From contig CAVPXS010000001.1 in the NCBI GenBank assembly GCA_963709775.1, positions 124,001-188,000 of the forward strand: 64,000 bases of DNA, given 5' to 3'. The position numbers and the translations under genes are program-made. Positions 17,371-26,402 of the stretch are shown here, in pieces; position 1 is the first letter of the stretch, and each line of letters opens with the position of its first letter. This DNA is from Salinimicrobium sp963709775 (GTDB lineage Bacteria; Bacteroidota; Bacteroidia; Flavobacteriales; Flavobacteriaceae). Below the pieces are notes generated by a model. The model saw only the letters and a program-made list of their open reading frames with translations, was not told where the DNA came from and did not search any database.

Positions 17371-18456
17371 ATGAAGATACTTGTGATTCAGCAGAAAATG
17401 ATAGGGGATGTACTTACGTCCTCTATCTTGTTTGAAGCCCTTCGGAAGAAATATCCTGAAGCAGAACTGCATTATCTTATTCAGCCTCACACCCGGCCGG
17501 TTGTTGAAAATAATCCTTATATCAACAAACTGGTTATTTATGATCCGGCTCTTAATAAAAATCCGATCAATTTTCTGTTTTTCGGAAAGCAGATCAGGAA
17601 AGAAGGCTACACTCATGTGATCGACATCTACTCCAAAATAAGCACAGGAATCATATCGCTGTTTACAGGAGCCAGCTGTAGGCTGGGTTACCATAAGAAA
17701 TACACCAGTTATTTCTACACCAAAACCTTTACACCTGTTAAGGAGCCGGCTACATCTGCAGGATTGGCTATAGAAGACCGCATGCAGTTTCTACAGGGAC
17801 TTCAAAAAGATTTTCCGAAACATTCGCGACCAAAGATATACCTGGACAACCTGCAGAAGCAAAAAGCCGCAGTAAAATTAAAAGCAGGAGGAATTTCTTT
17901 TGAAAAACCTTTGATCATGTGCGGCGTGCTCGGAAGCTCAAAAAATAAAAGTTACCCATCTTCTTATATGGCCGCTTTATTAGATAAGGTGGTGGCGCAG
18001 GTAGAAAATTGTCAAATTTTATTCAATTACTCCCCCTGCCAGGAAAAAGAAGCTCTTGAAATTTACAATCATTGTAATCCGGTCACCAGATCCAGAATAT
18101 TTTTAGAGCTTTATGCCAGGGAACTGCAGGACTTCATTGCCAATTGTGCCACCTGTGACCTTTTTATAGGCAACGAAGGTGGTGCAGCCAACATTGCCAA
18201 AGCCTTAAATATTCCCTCGTTTTCCATACATTCTCCTTCTGTAAAGAAAAATTACTGGGGAATTTACGAAGATGGAGACAGGAATGTTTCGGTACATTTG
18301 AAAGACTTTCAAAAAGAAGCGCTTGCAGGCTTATCAAGCAACGAGATCACAAAAAATGCTGCAGGTTTTTATGAACTGCTGGAGCCAAACCTTATCTTCG
18401 CCAAACTGGATCCTTTTTTACAGAAGGTGATTCTGAAAAAATCTGAAGAAAAGTAA
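17371..18456 (+). CDS. glycosyltransferase family 9 (heptosyltransferase-type)
   Basis: About 361 residues from the ATG at 17371 (MKILVIQQKMIGDVLTSSIL), the classic GT9 N-terminus; an ATG at 17344 is in frame but less likely. Two Rossmann halves are visible, the C-terminal one with CDLFIGNEGGAANIAKALN near residue 270 that binds the sugar nucleotide. GT9 enzymes add heptose or related sugars to lipopolysaccharide core on the cytoplasmic face. It opens a cluster of surface-glycan genes, with the next gene starting 3 bases after its stop. The acceptor is unknown. Confidence 0.85.
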   Translation: MKILVIQQKMIGDVLTSSILFEALRKKYPEAELHYLIQPHTRPVVENNPYINKLVIYDPALNKNPINFLFFGKQIRKEGYTHVIDIYSKISTGIISLFTGASCRLGYHKKYTSYFYTKTFTPVKEPATSAGLAIEDRMQFLQGLQKDFPKHSRPKIYLDNLQKQKAAVKLKAGGISFEKPLIMCGVLGSSKNKSYPSSYMAALLDKVVAQVENCQILFNYSPCQEKEALEIYNHCNPVTRSRIFLELYARELQDFIANCATCDLFIGNEGGAANIAKALNIPSFSIHSPSVKKNYWGIYEDGDRNVSVHLKDFQKEALAGLSSNEITKNAAGFYELLEPNLIFAKLDPFLQKVILKKSEEK

Positions 18457-18458
18457 TT

Positions 18459-19139
18459 ATGAAAATTGTCATTTTAGCCGCAGGTATAGGTTCAAGATTA
18501 GGAAATCCTTTTCCGAAGCCGCTGACACCTTTAAAAGGAGGAAAAAGCATCATGGAGAAACAGGTCGAGAACTTTTCTGAATATTTCAATGAACATGATA
18601 TTTCTGTTGTTGTCGGTTTTAAAAAAGACCTCATCATGGAACGTTTTCCAGACCTCACTTATATCTACAACCAGTTCTTCGATGCCACCAACACCTCGAA
18701 AAGCCTTCTAAAGGCACTTAAAAAGTATAGAAATGAAGATGTTCTTTGGATCAATGGAGATGTGATCTTTGATTCCGAACTCTTTTCTGTATTGAACAGA
18801 GAAATCGAAGCCAGGCATTCTTTTGTTGCTGTCAACACCTCTCGAGTTGCCGAAGAAGAGGTCAAGTACACCCTCAAAAATGGCAAAATCGATGAACTTT
18901 CCAAGCAGGTAAAAAATGGTCTTGGGGAAGCTGTGGGTATTAATTTTGTGACAAAACAAGATATGCCGGTACTGCTGGAACAACTTGAGAACTGCGATGA
19001 CAACGACTATTTTGAGCGCGGAATTGAAAAGGCCATTGCAGAAAATAACATGCAGGTGAACGCCGTTGATATTTCAGATTTCCGGTGTATGGAAGTGGAT
19101 TTTAAAGAAGATCTTGAAGCTGCAAACAACCTCTTTTAA
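18459..19139 (+). CDS. nucleotidyltransferase (LicC/sugar-phosphate cytidylyl- or uridylyltransferase type)
   Basis: A 226-residue NTP-transferase-fold protein: KIVILAAGIGSRLGNPFPKP at the N-terminus with the signature loop and Lys, LWINGDVIFDSELF near residue 95 with the metal-binding Asp, and EVDFKEDLEAAN near the end. It resembles the choline-phosphate cytidylyltransferase-like group that activates small alcohol or sugar phosphates. Between a GT9 gene and a CDP-glycerol-type polymerase (gaps of 2 bases each), it may make the CDP-activated donor used by the next gene (inference). The exact substrate cannot be read from sequence. Confidence 0.75.
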   Translation: MKIVILAAGIGSRLGNPFPKPLTPLKGGKSIMEKQVENFSEYFNEHDISVVVGFKKDLIMERFPDLTYIYNQFFDATNTSKSLLKALKKYRNEDVLWINGDVIFDSELFSVLNREIEARHSFVAVNTSRVAEEEVKYTLKNGKIDELSKQVKNGLGEAVGINFVTKQDMPVLLEQLENCDDNDYFERGIEKAIAENNMQVNAVDISDFRCMEVDFKEDLEAANNLF

Positions 19140-19141
19140 AA

Positions 19142-20182
19142 ATGAAATTCGTTCTCTTTTGTCAATACCCTTATGCTTTCGGAATTCTGGAACCTATCAT
19201 GCAGGTACTGAAGGAAAGAAAACAGGACTATCTCTGGTTTCTTACTGAAAATCTTAAAGAAGGCTTTCCCTTTCAAGATGAACCGCACACCTTTGATCTT
19301 GAAAAATTGGTATCCTATAACAGTGATGCCATCTTCTGCCCTGGAAATGAGGTGCCACATTACGTGCGTGGCGTAAAGACGCAGATCTTCCACGGGCTCG
19401 CAGGAGAGAAAAAAGGTCATTTCAAAATTCGCCATTATTTCGATCTTTACCTTACACAAGGGCCATTCTTCACCCGCCGTTTCAACAGAATGAAGAGAAG
19501 GCACCGCAACTATGAAGTAGTTGAAACAGGTTGGCCAAAACTTGATATTTACGGAAAGAAAGCTGACAAATACAACTCTGATAAGGCCACTCTACTAGAA
19601 AAACATAAAGCTTCAAAAATGATACTTTATGCTCCTACTTTTTCCCCATCGCTCACCTCAGCTTCGTTTTTACTGAAGGAGCTTGAAAAACTGGCTCAGA
19701 AAAAAGACTACCTCATCCTGATAAAGTTCCACGATAAGATGGCCGCCGAATTGATCCAACAATACAGGAAACTGGCAGCCGACAATAAAAATATTATTTT
19801 TGAAGAGGAACCAAACATTGTGAAATTCCTGCTGATGGCTGATCTGCTTATAAGCGACACTTCGTCTGTAGTTTATGAATTTCTGTTACTCGACAAGCCG
19901 GTGATCACCTTCAGGAATAATTCCGAAAACATCTTGTGGAGTGACATAAAAGATGCTTCCCAACTGCAGCAGGCAGTAGAAAAAAATCTGCAACAAGATC
20001 CTTATCGGGAAGAGCGAAAAGAGGTCATTTCAAGCTATCATCCCTACAGTGATGGCAAATCTGCCGAAAGAATGGTTGATGCCGTGGAACAATATATTGC
20101 TGAACATGGCGTACCGGAAAGACGTCGTCTCCCCTTCCTTCGAAGAAGAAAAATGAACAGGATGTTTAGAAGGAAACGATGA
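19142..20182 (+). CDS. CDP-glycerol glycerophosphotransferase family protein (TagF/TagB-like)
   Basis: A 346-residue GT-B-like enzyme. Family landmarks: QIFHGLAGEKKGHFKIRHY near residue 83 (the HG..KG acceptor loop), TGWPKLDIY, YAPTFSPSLTSAS near residue 163, and ADLLISDTSSVVYEFLLLDK near residue 238, the donor-binding site. Such enzymes transfer a polyol phosphate from a CDP-polyol, best known in teichoic acids; Gram-negative members build phosphodiester-linked capsule or O-antigen parts. The C-terminus is strongly basic (RRRLPFLRRRKMNRMFRRKR), which may hold it to the membrane. It follows the nucleotidyltransferase gene by 2 bases. Confidence 0.8.
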   Translation: MKFVLFCQYPYAFGILEPIMQVLKERKQDYLWFLTENLKEGFPFQDEPHTFDLEKLVSYNSDAIFCPGNEVPHYVRGVKTQIFHGLAGEKKGHFKIRHYFDLYLTQGPFFTRRFNRMKRRHRNYEVVETGWPKLDIYGKKADKYNSDKATLLEKHKASKMILYAPTFSPSLTSASFLLKELEKLAQKKDYLILIKFHDKMAAELIQQYRKLAADNKNIIFEEEPNIVKFLLMADLLISDTSSVVYEFLLLDKPVITFRNNSENILWSDIKDASQLQQAVEKNLQQDPYREERKEVISSYHPYSDGKSAERMVDAVEQYIAEHGVPERRRLPFLRRRKMNRMFRRKR

Positions 20183-20229
20183 TTTCTTTCTAAACTAAAA
20201 TCTGATTACCTGGATTAAACTCATATCAA

Positions 20230-21220
20230 ATGACAGAACCTCTAGAAAATATTCAAGTTGATGCCGTTATAACCTGGGTGAATGGAAACGATAAAAATTG
20301 GCAGAAAAAAATAAATACTTATTCTGAATCGAAAATAAATTTCTCTTCTGAAAATCATCTTAAACGATACAATTCAATTGGAGAAGTTGACATTGCGATC
20401 AAATCCATAATTAAGTTTGCTCCTTTTATTAAGAATATTTTCTTAGTAACCGATGATCAATCTCCTGAATCCTTCGATTCACTAAAATCATTAGCTCAAG
20501 AAAAAGGTATAAACTTAGAACTGGTTGATCATAAAGTTATTTTTAGCGGATTTGAAGAATATCTTCCCACCTTCAACTCGTGCTCTATTATATCTATGTT
20601 ATTTAAAATACCCAACTTATCTGAGCACTTTATCATTTTTAATGATGATACTTTTTATAATGAAAGAAGTATCGGTAAATGATTTCTTTATTAATGGAGA
20701 GCCAATTATAAGAGGTGAATGGCAACATTTTAATGAAAATAGAACATTAAGAAAATTCTACCGTGAAGTTTTGACTTTTTTAAATATTCCGATAAAAAAG
20801 GATAAGATCAGTTTTAAGAAAGCCCAACAAAATAGCGCCAAACTGGCTCAAATGGATAAATATGTGAGACGTTTTCACACCCCGGTGAGTGTGAGAAAGT
20901 CAACCCTAACAAGCTTCTTTAAGAAAAATACTTTACTTAGAAAGAATATTCAACACAGGTTTAGAAATGAAAATCAATTTCTCATATCTTCCTTATCTGA
21001 GCATTTGGAAATTAAAAATGGTACTTATCATTACCGGAATTCTTCACAATTAACATACTTCAGATCGTATAAAAATTTATGGTTGACCAAGTTAAAGTTG
21101 AAGCGGTTTAAAAAAGACGAGAATAAACTCTTTATCACATTTCAAAGTTTGGACATGGCAAATGATAAAATATTGGATTATATATTCCGTTGGATAGAAA
21201 AACGATTAAGTAGAAACTAA
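20230..21220 (+). pseudogene. Stealth-family hexose-1-phosphate transferase, frameshifted
   Basis: The first frame (20230-20682) carries Stealth region 1 (DAVITWVNGNDKNWQ) and region 2 (FAPFIKNIFLVTDDQ, LPTFNSCSI, FIIFNDDTFYNE). The frame then stops at TGA, and the rest continues one base over: VNDFFINGEPIIRGEW, region 3 VRRFHTPVSVRKSTLTSFF, and region 4 FITFQSLDMANDKILDY. Removing one A from the AAA at 20663-20665 restores an unbroken protein of about 330 residues reading FYNEEVSVNDFF. Stealth proteins join sugars by phosphodiester bonds in capsules and are related to GlcNAc-1-phosphotransferase. The sequence is more AT-rich than its upstream neighbours, suggesting acquisition. Whether the break is real is open. 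Confidence 0.83.
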
Positions 21221-21359
21221 AAAGTTTCTGATTATAAAGTAGAAAAAACAATAATTTATACTTGGAAAATTCGAATAATTAACACTCGATTTTTTCAGCT
21301 GTTAAAGTAAATTAGAACAGCATTATTAACTGGTTAATTTCTAAAAATTTTAAAATTAA

Positions 21360-22646
21360 ATGGAGAATCTCACTGCAATAATAAAAGGAAAACAAGTGCC
21401 CCAGGGAAAAGTTAAGGTGAGTGGTGCAAAAAACTCCGCTACTCGGCTATTAGCTGCATCCCTTATTGCGGATGAGGAGGTAAGACTAGAAAATTTTCCT
21501 ACTGAACTTGTGGATGCAAACCACAAATTCGATTTTATAAGAGCATGTGGTGGACGGGTAGAAGTAAACAGGGAGGAGGAAACCGTTCTTGTTGACCCTA
21601 CTCTTTTGGAAGACAGGCTACTGACTGATTATAACTATCCAATCCGAACCACTTATCTATTAGTACCTGGATTGCTTAAAAAATCAGGTAATGCAAAAAT
21701 ACCTTACCCTGGAGGTTGCAAGATTGGTGATAGGGGCTATGATCTTCATATAATGGTTTGGGAACGATTGGGTGCAAAAGTAGTCGAAAAACAGGACTAC
21801 ATTGAAGTTAGTGCCAAAAGGGGCTTAAAAGCAGGTGAAATTGATTTTCCTATCACAACAATAGGTGGGACTGAAAGTGCATTGATTTGTTCTTCAATAG
21901 CTGAAGGAACAACGATAATTAAAAATGCTTATATATCGCCAGAGGTAGAAGACCTTATCAAATTTCTGAGAACTCTTGGAGTGAAGATTAAAGTAATTGG
22001 GAATAGCTTTGTAGAGGTTACGGGAAAAGATTATTTGCAAGGTTCCATATTCCAGGTGATGCCCGATAGAATCGAAGCCCTTACCTGGATTGTATATGGA
22101 GTGTTATCCAAAGGAGATATCACTATAGAAGATGTCCCTTTTAATACCATGGAGATACCACTTCGGCACCTCCAGGAAGCAGGAATTGATTTTTATAGAA
22201 ATAGCAAGAATATACATATTTCACCCAACTGTTTATTAAACGGAGCTATACAACCGTTTGAATTAGCCACAGGAACTCACCCTGGTATTATATCTGATAT
22301 GCAGCCATTTTATGTCCTTTTAGGATTACATGCAGATGGAATTAGTAGAATATTTGATTACAGGTATCCGAAAAGATTAAAATATTGTGAGGAATTAATT
22401 AAAATGTACCCAGACAAAGTTGATTGGGAAACAGGTAAGATTACTACTAAGGGCAGTAAAAATACGGTGCCAATCAGTTCAACGGTCATTTCTACAGATT
22501 TAAGAGGAAGCATGGCATTGGTGTTAGGAGCTTTACTCGCCGAAGGTGAATCTACCATCAAGAAGGTTGAAATGGCTCTTAGAGGTTATAATAATCTTCA
22601 AGAAAAATTGCAAAAATTAGGGGTGGAAATAAAGATTGAGGATTAA
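21360..22646 (+). CDS. MurA-type enolpyruvyl transferase (UDP-GlcNAc 1-carboxyvinyltransferase paralogue)
   Basis: A 428-residue EPSP-synthase-fold enzyme. Residues matching the E. coli MurA active site are all present: GAKNS (Lys22, Asn23), IRTT (Arg91), PGGCKIGDR (Cys115, Arg120), SDMQ (Asp305), DYRY (Arg331), TDLRGS (Arg371) and ALRGY (Arg397). It differs from housekeeping MurA in wording around these motifs and has an extra segment near residues 338-375. MurA adds enolpyruvate to UDP-GlcNAc, the first step to UDP-MurNAc. Here it lies in a surface-glycan locus, 15 bases before a MurB homologue, in AT-rich sequence. I infer a dedicated route to a lactyl sugar for an exported glycan; a duplicate peptidoglycan enzyme is the alternative. 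Confidence 0.85.
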   Translation: MENLTAIIKGKQVPQGKVKVSGAKNSATRLLAASLIADEEVRLENFPTELVDANHKFDFIRACGGRVEVNREEETVLVDPTLLEDRLLTDYNYPIRTTYLLVPGLLKKSGNAKIPYPGGCKIGDRGYDLHIMVWERLGAKVVEKQDYIEVSAKRGLKAGEIDFPITTIGGTESALICSSIAEGTTIIKNAYISPEVEDLIKFLRTLGVKIKVIGNSFVEVTGKDYLQGSIFQVMPDRIEALTWIVYGVLSKGDITIEDVPFNTMEIPLRHLQEAGIDFYRNSKNIHISPNCLLNGAIQPFELATGTHPGIISDMQPFYVLLGLHADGISRIFDYRYPKRLKYCEELIKMYPDKVDWETGKITTKGSKNTVPISSTVISTDLRGSMALVLGALLAEGESTIKKVEMALRGYNNLQEKLQKLGVEIKIED

Positions 22647-22661
22647 TTCAAAGAACAATCA

Positions 22662-23522
22662 ATGATAATCACTAATGATCAGGACCTCAAGCTGTATAAC
22701 AGTTATAGAGTAGCATCTAGATGTAGAAGAGCATTTTTCCCAGAAACTGAAGAAGATTTTGTGACAATTTATAGGGATTATGCCGATAAAAAAAAAGTTA
22801 TCCTGGGAGGAGGTTTTAACGTTATTCTGTCAAAACCATTTTATGAAGAAGATTTTATTATAATAGGTCCGGCTTTTTCCAGGGCCAACGTTATCGATGA
22901 AACAATTATTGAAGCGGAAGCTGGGTTAGATATGAAATCCCTTAGCGAACTGGCAAAGGCTAATTCTCTTATGGGTCTAGAAATATTTTATGACATACCC
23001 AGTTCTTTAGGAGGGGCTGTTGTAATGAATGCAGGAGCCAGTGGTATTGAAATAAAGGATGTACTAATAAAAGTGCGCTATATAGATCTGGTAGATTTAC
23101 AGATAAAGGAAATTTTAAATGCGCAGATTGGGTTCGAATACCGCAATAGCTTTTTTCAGCAAAATTTAGATAAAATTATCCTTAAGGTATGGTTGCGTTT
23201 AAAAAACGGAAATCCTAGTCAAATACAACAGGACATGGAGAGGATCAAGGAAAGTCGATGGGCAAAACAACCAAAAGATTTTCCCAATGCCGGTAGTGTA
23301 TTTAAGAGGCCTAAGGGATATTATGTTGGAACCATGATAGAAGAGCTCGGTCTTAAAGGCTTATCAGTCGGTGGTGCACAAGTCTCTGAAAAACATGCAG
23401 GGTTTATTGTTAATAAAAATAACGCTTCTGGACAGGATATCATTGAATTAATTAACGTTATCAAGGAAAAAGTTTGGGAAAATTATCAGGTTAAATTAGA
23501 GGTGGAACAACGAATAATTTAA
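22662..23522 (+). CDS. MurB-type enolpyruvyl reductase (UDP-N-acetylenolpyruvoylglucosamine reductase paralogue)
   Basis: A 286-residue FAD enzyme. Landmarks: FAD loop LGGGFNVILS near residue 48, IPSSLGGAVVMNAGASG near residue 112, FEYRNSFF (the catalytic-site Arg) near residue 161, NAGSVFKRP (the proton-donating Ser) near residue 210, and LEVEQR (the conserved Glu) near the end. MurB reduces the enolpyruvyl group to a D-lactyl ether with NADPH. It is directly behind the MurA-type gene and surely works with it. Shorter than E. coli MurB, it lacks room for the extra loop of type I enzymes and looks type II. Compare the lone copy in most genomes next to cell-division genes. Confidence 0.85.
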   Translation: MIITNDQDLKLYNSYRVASRCRRAFFPETEEDFVTIYRDYADKKKVILGGGFNVILSKPFYEEDFIIIGPAFSRANVIDETIIEAEAGLDMKSLSELAKANSLMGLEIFYDIPSSLGGAVVMNAGASGIEIKDVLIKVRYIDLVDLQIKEILNAQIGFEYRNSFFQQNLDKIILKVWLRLKNGNPSQIQQDMERIKESRWAKQPKDFPNAGSVFKRPKGYYVGTMIEELGLKGLSVGGAQVSEKHAGFIVNKNNASGQDIIELINVIKEKVWENYQVKLEVEQRII

Positions 23523-23684
23523 GGTCTGGAATTTTGATGATGCTTCCACAGATAAAACCTATGATGGGGACAGGTAAGCAGCAAAGTGTAAAATTTAAAA
23601 AAATCTTAATGAATAAAGGGGTAGGTATAATTCTTGACCAGATAAAATATTTCTCAATTTTTTTCAATTATGATTTGAAGCAGT

Positions 23685-24431
23685 CTATTTCCTCTTCAGT
23701 TTTTTCTTAAGCCTGGTCTTTTTATCTCTCCTATTGAAAAATTCCTGATTGAAATGCCACATTTGATCAAAAACTTCAGATGAAGACCGCTCTGTTTGCT
23801 TTGCATATTCATCTGCCATGATCTCGTAAATCGCTCTTTCCCTGGACAAACGTTTAAAATTCTGCATTCTTTCAGTGAAACTTAAACTTTTAAAATTCAT
23901 CCTGTTAAGGTCAACCAGGTAAAATTTATAAACATTTTCCTTGATTTGGATTAAGGTATTTCCGGGGGAATGATCTAAGAATTCTATCCCTTTTTCATGT
24001 AGCTGAAAGGTGAAACGGGTAAAAGCCCGCAGGATTTCTTCATGGCCTTTCTTTTCCAAATTCAAATCTCTGAAAGTAAGATCATAATCGAGTTGCTCAC
24101 TTATATAAAAACTTTTTAAAAAGGCAACAGAAGTTACTTCTTCAGCATAAGCAACGGGAGCCGGGGTATTGATTCCTCTCTTTAAAAGTTCCTGGGCATA
24201 CTTAAAAGATCTTTCCGCTTTTGATTTTCTGAAGAAACGATAGGCTATTTTATTTACAGCATTGGGAATTTTAAAAGCCTTGATGTTCAATTCCTTTTCA
24301 TTCAGTGATACTGCCTTTACAACATTTCTTTTGCCAGGACCAATTTTACGTCCCTCCTTGTCAAAATTGTCAAGAGCCTGAAAAATTTCTTCTTTATAAG
24401 AAGAATATGCTTCATCTATGATTACTTTCAT
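23685..24431 (-). CDS. lipopolysaccharide kinase-like protein (WaaP/InaA/Kdo kinase family)
   Basis: About 248 residues from the ATG at 24431; an in-frame ATG at 24455 is also possible. It has a protein-kinase-like fold: an N-terminal lobe with KAFKIPN (candidate ATP-binding Lys), then GIEFLDHSPGNTLIQI near residue 150, matching the catalytic loop HxDxxxxN with the His-Arg replaced, and YLVDLNRMNF near residue 172 in place of DFG. Family members phosphorylate heptose or Kdo in the lipopolysaccharide inner core on the cytoplasmic side. It faces the opposite way from the rest of the glycan locus and ends in a Lys/Arg-rich tail. Acceptor unknown. Confidence 0.78.
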   Translation of the reverse strand: MKVIIDEAYSSYKEEIFQALDNFDKEGRKIGPGKRNVVKAVSLNEKELNIKAFKIPNAVNKIAYRFFRKSKAERSFKYAQELLKRGINTPAPVAYAEEVTSVAFLKSFYISEQLDYDLTFRDLNLEKKGHEEILRAFTRFTFQLHEKGIEFLDHSPGNTLIQIKENVYKFYLVDLNRMNFKSLSFTERMQNFKRLSRERAIYEIMADEYAKQTERSSSEVFDQMWHFNQEFFNRRDKKTRLKKKLKRK

Positions 24432-24671
24432 ATTATATCCCGAACTTTTCAGCAAAGTTAGCTTTTTGAGTTTGCATTAACTTTAAACTTCAGAAAATAT
24501 AGACTTCTTCTACCACCATAAAATTTGAGGGTAATAACTTTTCGGTATATCTGTAAAACAAATATATCCACTCCCCAAAATGAAGATTGGAGAATTAGAG
24601 CTTCATAACTGCCAAAAATAGCAATATAACTCCCTGTTTTTGCATTCATCTTTACTTGAACAGATTTATTT

Positions 24672-24679
24672 TACCTTCG
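24672..24679 (+). promoter_or_regulatory. -7-like box ahead of the GT4 gene
   Basis: TACCTTCG, the same variant as ahead of dapD, 40 bases upstream of the ATG at 24720. The divergent WaaP-like gene starts at 24431, so this gap must hold promoters for both directions. No convincing -33 element. Confidence 0.35.
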
Positions 24680-24719
24680 CAATTATAGCCATTGAAAAGG
24701 CGAGTACAGAAAAAGCTTT

Positions 24720-25836
24720 ATGAGAATCCTTCATTTATCGGCAGTAAGAAATTGGGGCGGCGGTGAAAAACATATTGAAAACCTGTGCCTGGAGATGGCT
24801 GAAAATCATCCCGAAGTATTCAATATTATTCTGTGCAGGAAAGGAAGTCTTTTTGAGCAGAGTCTTATAAGGCAAAATCTAAAGCATTATACCTCTCCCG
24901 TCTTTACAAACTTTGATTTTAGGTATGCGCTAAAAATAATTTTTGTCTGCAAGAAAGAGAATATTGACCTTATTCATATTCACGACCCCAAAGCCCTTGC
25001 ATTAGCCGTGGCTATAGATAAATTTAAAGACCTCCCTCCTTTTATCTTCAGTAAAAAAACATCTTTCCCAATCCGTTCCCGACGGCAAACCTTGTACAAG
25101 TACAATTATCCGAAAATTAAAAAGATCCTTTGTGTTTCTGAAGCAACAAGAAAGATAAGTTTAGATGCCCTTGACCGCCATGAACGGCTGGAAGTAATTT
25201 ATCACGGGACCAGTTTGAAAAACAAGGACACAAAATCCCCTTTTTGGATAGCGAACAAGTATAATCTTCCCGATGATGCAGTCATAATTGGGAACATTGC
25301 AAATCATATAGAGGCAAAAAACCTGGAAACTCTTGTTCGAACTGCCGACTACCTGGTAAACCAAAAGAAGCAGAAAAACCTATATTTTTTCCAGGTGGGT
25401 AACTTCAGTCAGGAAACCAAAAGCCCTTAAAAAATTGGTTCGGGAACTGGAATTGGAAGACCACATTTTCTTTACAGGATATATTCCTGAAGCTTCAGCA
25501 TTTATTCCGCAGTTTGACATGATGCTGCTCACTTCAGAAAGTGAAGGAATTCCGCAGGTGATCTATGAATCTTTTTACTACAATGTCCCGGTAGTGAGCA
25601 CAAATGTTGGAGGAATACCAGAAGTCATAGAAAATAAAGTTAATGGTCTCTTGAATGATCCCTACGATCATGAGGGATTAGGTGAAAACCTGTTGTTTTT
25701 GATTGAAAATCCACAGGTAATCCCGAACTTTGCAAAAATTTCCAGGGAAAAACTGTTTAAGCACTTTACCAGCCGCATCATGGCAGGAAAAACCCTGGAA
25801 GCCTATAAAAATGCTTTAAATGGTAGACTACACTGA
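24720..25836 (+). pseudogene. family 4 glycosyltransferase, frameshifted
   Basis: The N-terminal frame (24720-25430) starts MRILHLSAVRNWGGGEKH, the donor-side glycine loop of a GT-B enzyme, and includes KKILCVSEATRKIS and VIIGNIANHIEAKN. It stops at TAA, while the adjacent frame continues with LKKLVRELELEDHIFFTGYI and the nucleotide-sugar motif SESEGIPQVIYESFYYNVPV, then PVVSTNVGGIPEVI. Removing one A from the run at 25419-25422 joins the halves as ETKALKKLVREL, giving about 371 residues. Retaining glycosyltransferases of this family add sugars to surface glycans. The 3' end overlaps the tsaC-like gene by 17 bases. A sequencing insertion is as likely as a true mutation. Confidence 0.85.
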
Positions 25837-26389
25837 AGAACTCAACAATGCCTTAGCCGTCCTTAAGAGAGGTGGAATCATTTTATATCCTACAGATACG
25901 GTTTGGGGGATAGGCTGTGATGCCACCAACGCAGACGCAATAGACAAAATTTTCGCCCTGAAGAAAAGAAGCGAGGAAAAAGCGTTGATTTGCCTGGTTT
26001 CAGATTTTAAAATGCTCAACCAGTTCGTGGAGGAAGTTCCTGAAGTAGCTTACGACATCCTGAAGTATGCCGCTAAACCCACCACAATTATCTACGACAA
26101 ACCCATTAGAGTTGCCGAAAATCTTGTTGGGAAGGATAACACCCTCGGGATAAGAGTTACCAAGGATGAATTTTGTCAAAAACTGATAAAAAAATTAAAA
26201 CGACCATTGGTTTCTACTTCGGCAAACCTTAGCGGTGATCCTACCCCTGAAGTTTTTGGCCAGATCAACGCAGAAATTTTAAAAGGTGTGGACTATGTGG
26301 TAAATTTGCAACAGTCTATTAAGACCCCAAAACCTTCAGCAATAATCAAGCTTAGCAACGACGGAAAAGTGCAGGTGATTCGGAAATAA
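25820..26389 (+). CDS. L-threonylcarbamoyladenylate synthase (Sua5/YciO/YrdC family)
   Basis: A 189-residue YrdC-fold protein: LKRGGIILYPTDTVWGIGCD near residue 14, KIFALKKRSEEKALICLV with the KxR nucleotide-binding pair near residue 45, TLGIRVTKDEF, and PLVSTSANLSGDPTP near residue 133. The family makes threonylcarbamoyl-AMP for the t6A tRNA modification. It overlaps the end of the glycosyltransferase gene by 17 bases. In relatives the next gene is cca; here a GxxExxY cassette lies between them. TsaC and YciO cannot be separated with certainty by eye, so no symbol is given. Confidence 0.87.
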   Translation: MVDYTEELNNALAVLKRGGIILYPTDTVWGIGCDATNADAIDKIFALKKRSEEKALICLVSDFKMLNQFVEEVPEVAYDILKYAAKPTTIIYDKPIRVAENLVGKDNTLGIRVTKDEFCQKLIKKLKRPLVSTSANLSGDPTPEVFGQINAEILKGVDYVVNLQQSIKTPKPSAIIKLSNDGKVQVIRK

Positions 26390-26402
26390 AAAAGTAAAAA
26401 GG

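Noticed and set aside
24458..24649. 63-codon minus-strand frame in the WaaP/GT4 gap
   Set aside because: No recognisable family, composition resembles intergenic AT-rich DNA, and promoters for divergent genes are expected here.
20650..25430. Programmed ribosomal frameshifting in the Stealth and GT4 genes
   Set aside because: The break sites share no slippery motif, no stop codon sits at the shift point in the Stealth gene, and the same +1 pattern occurs in unrelated genes such as ctaA. Error or mutation is simpler.
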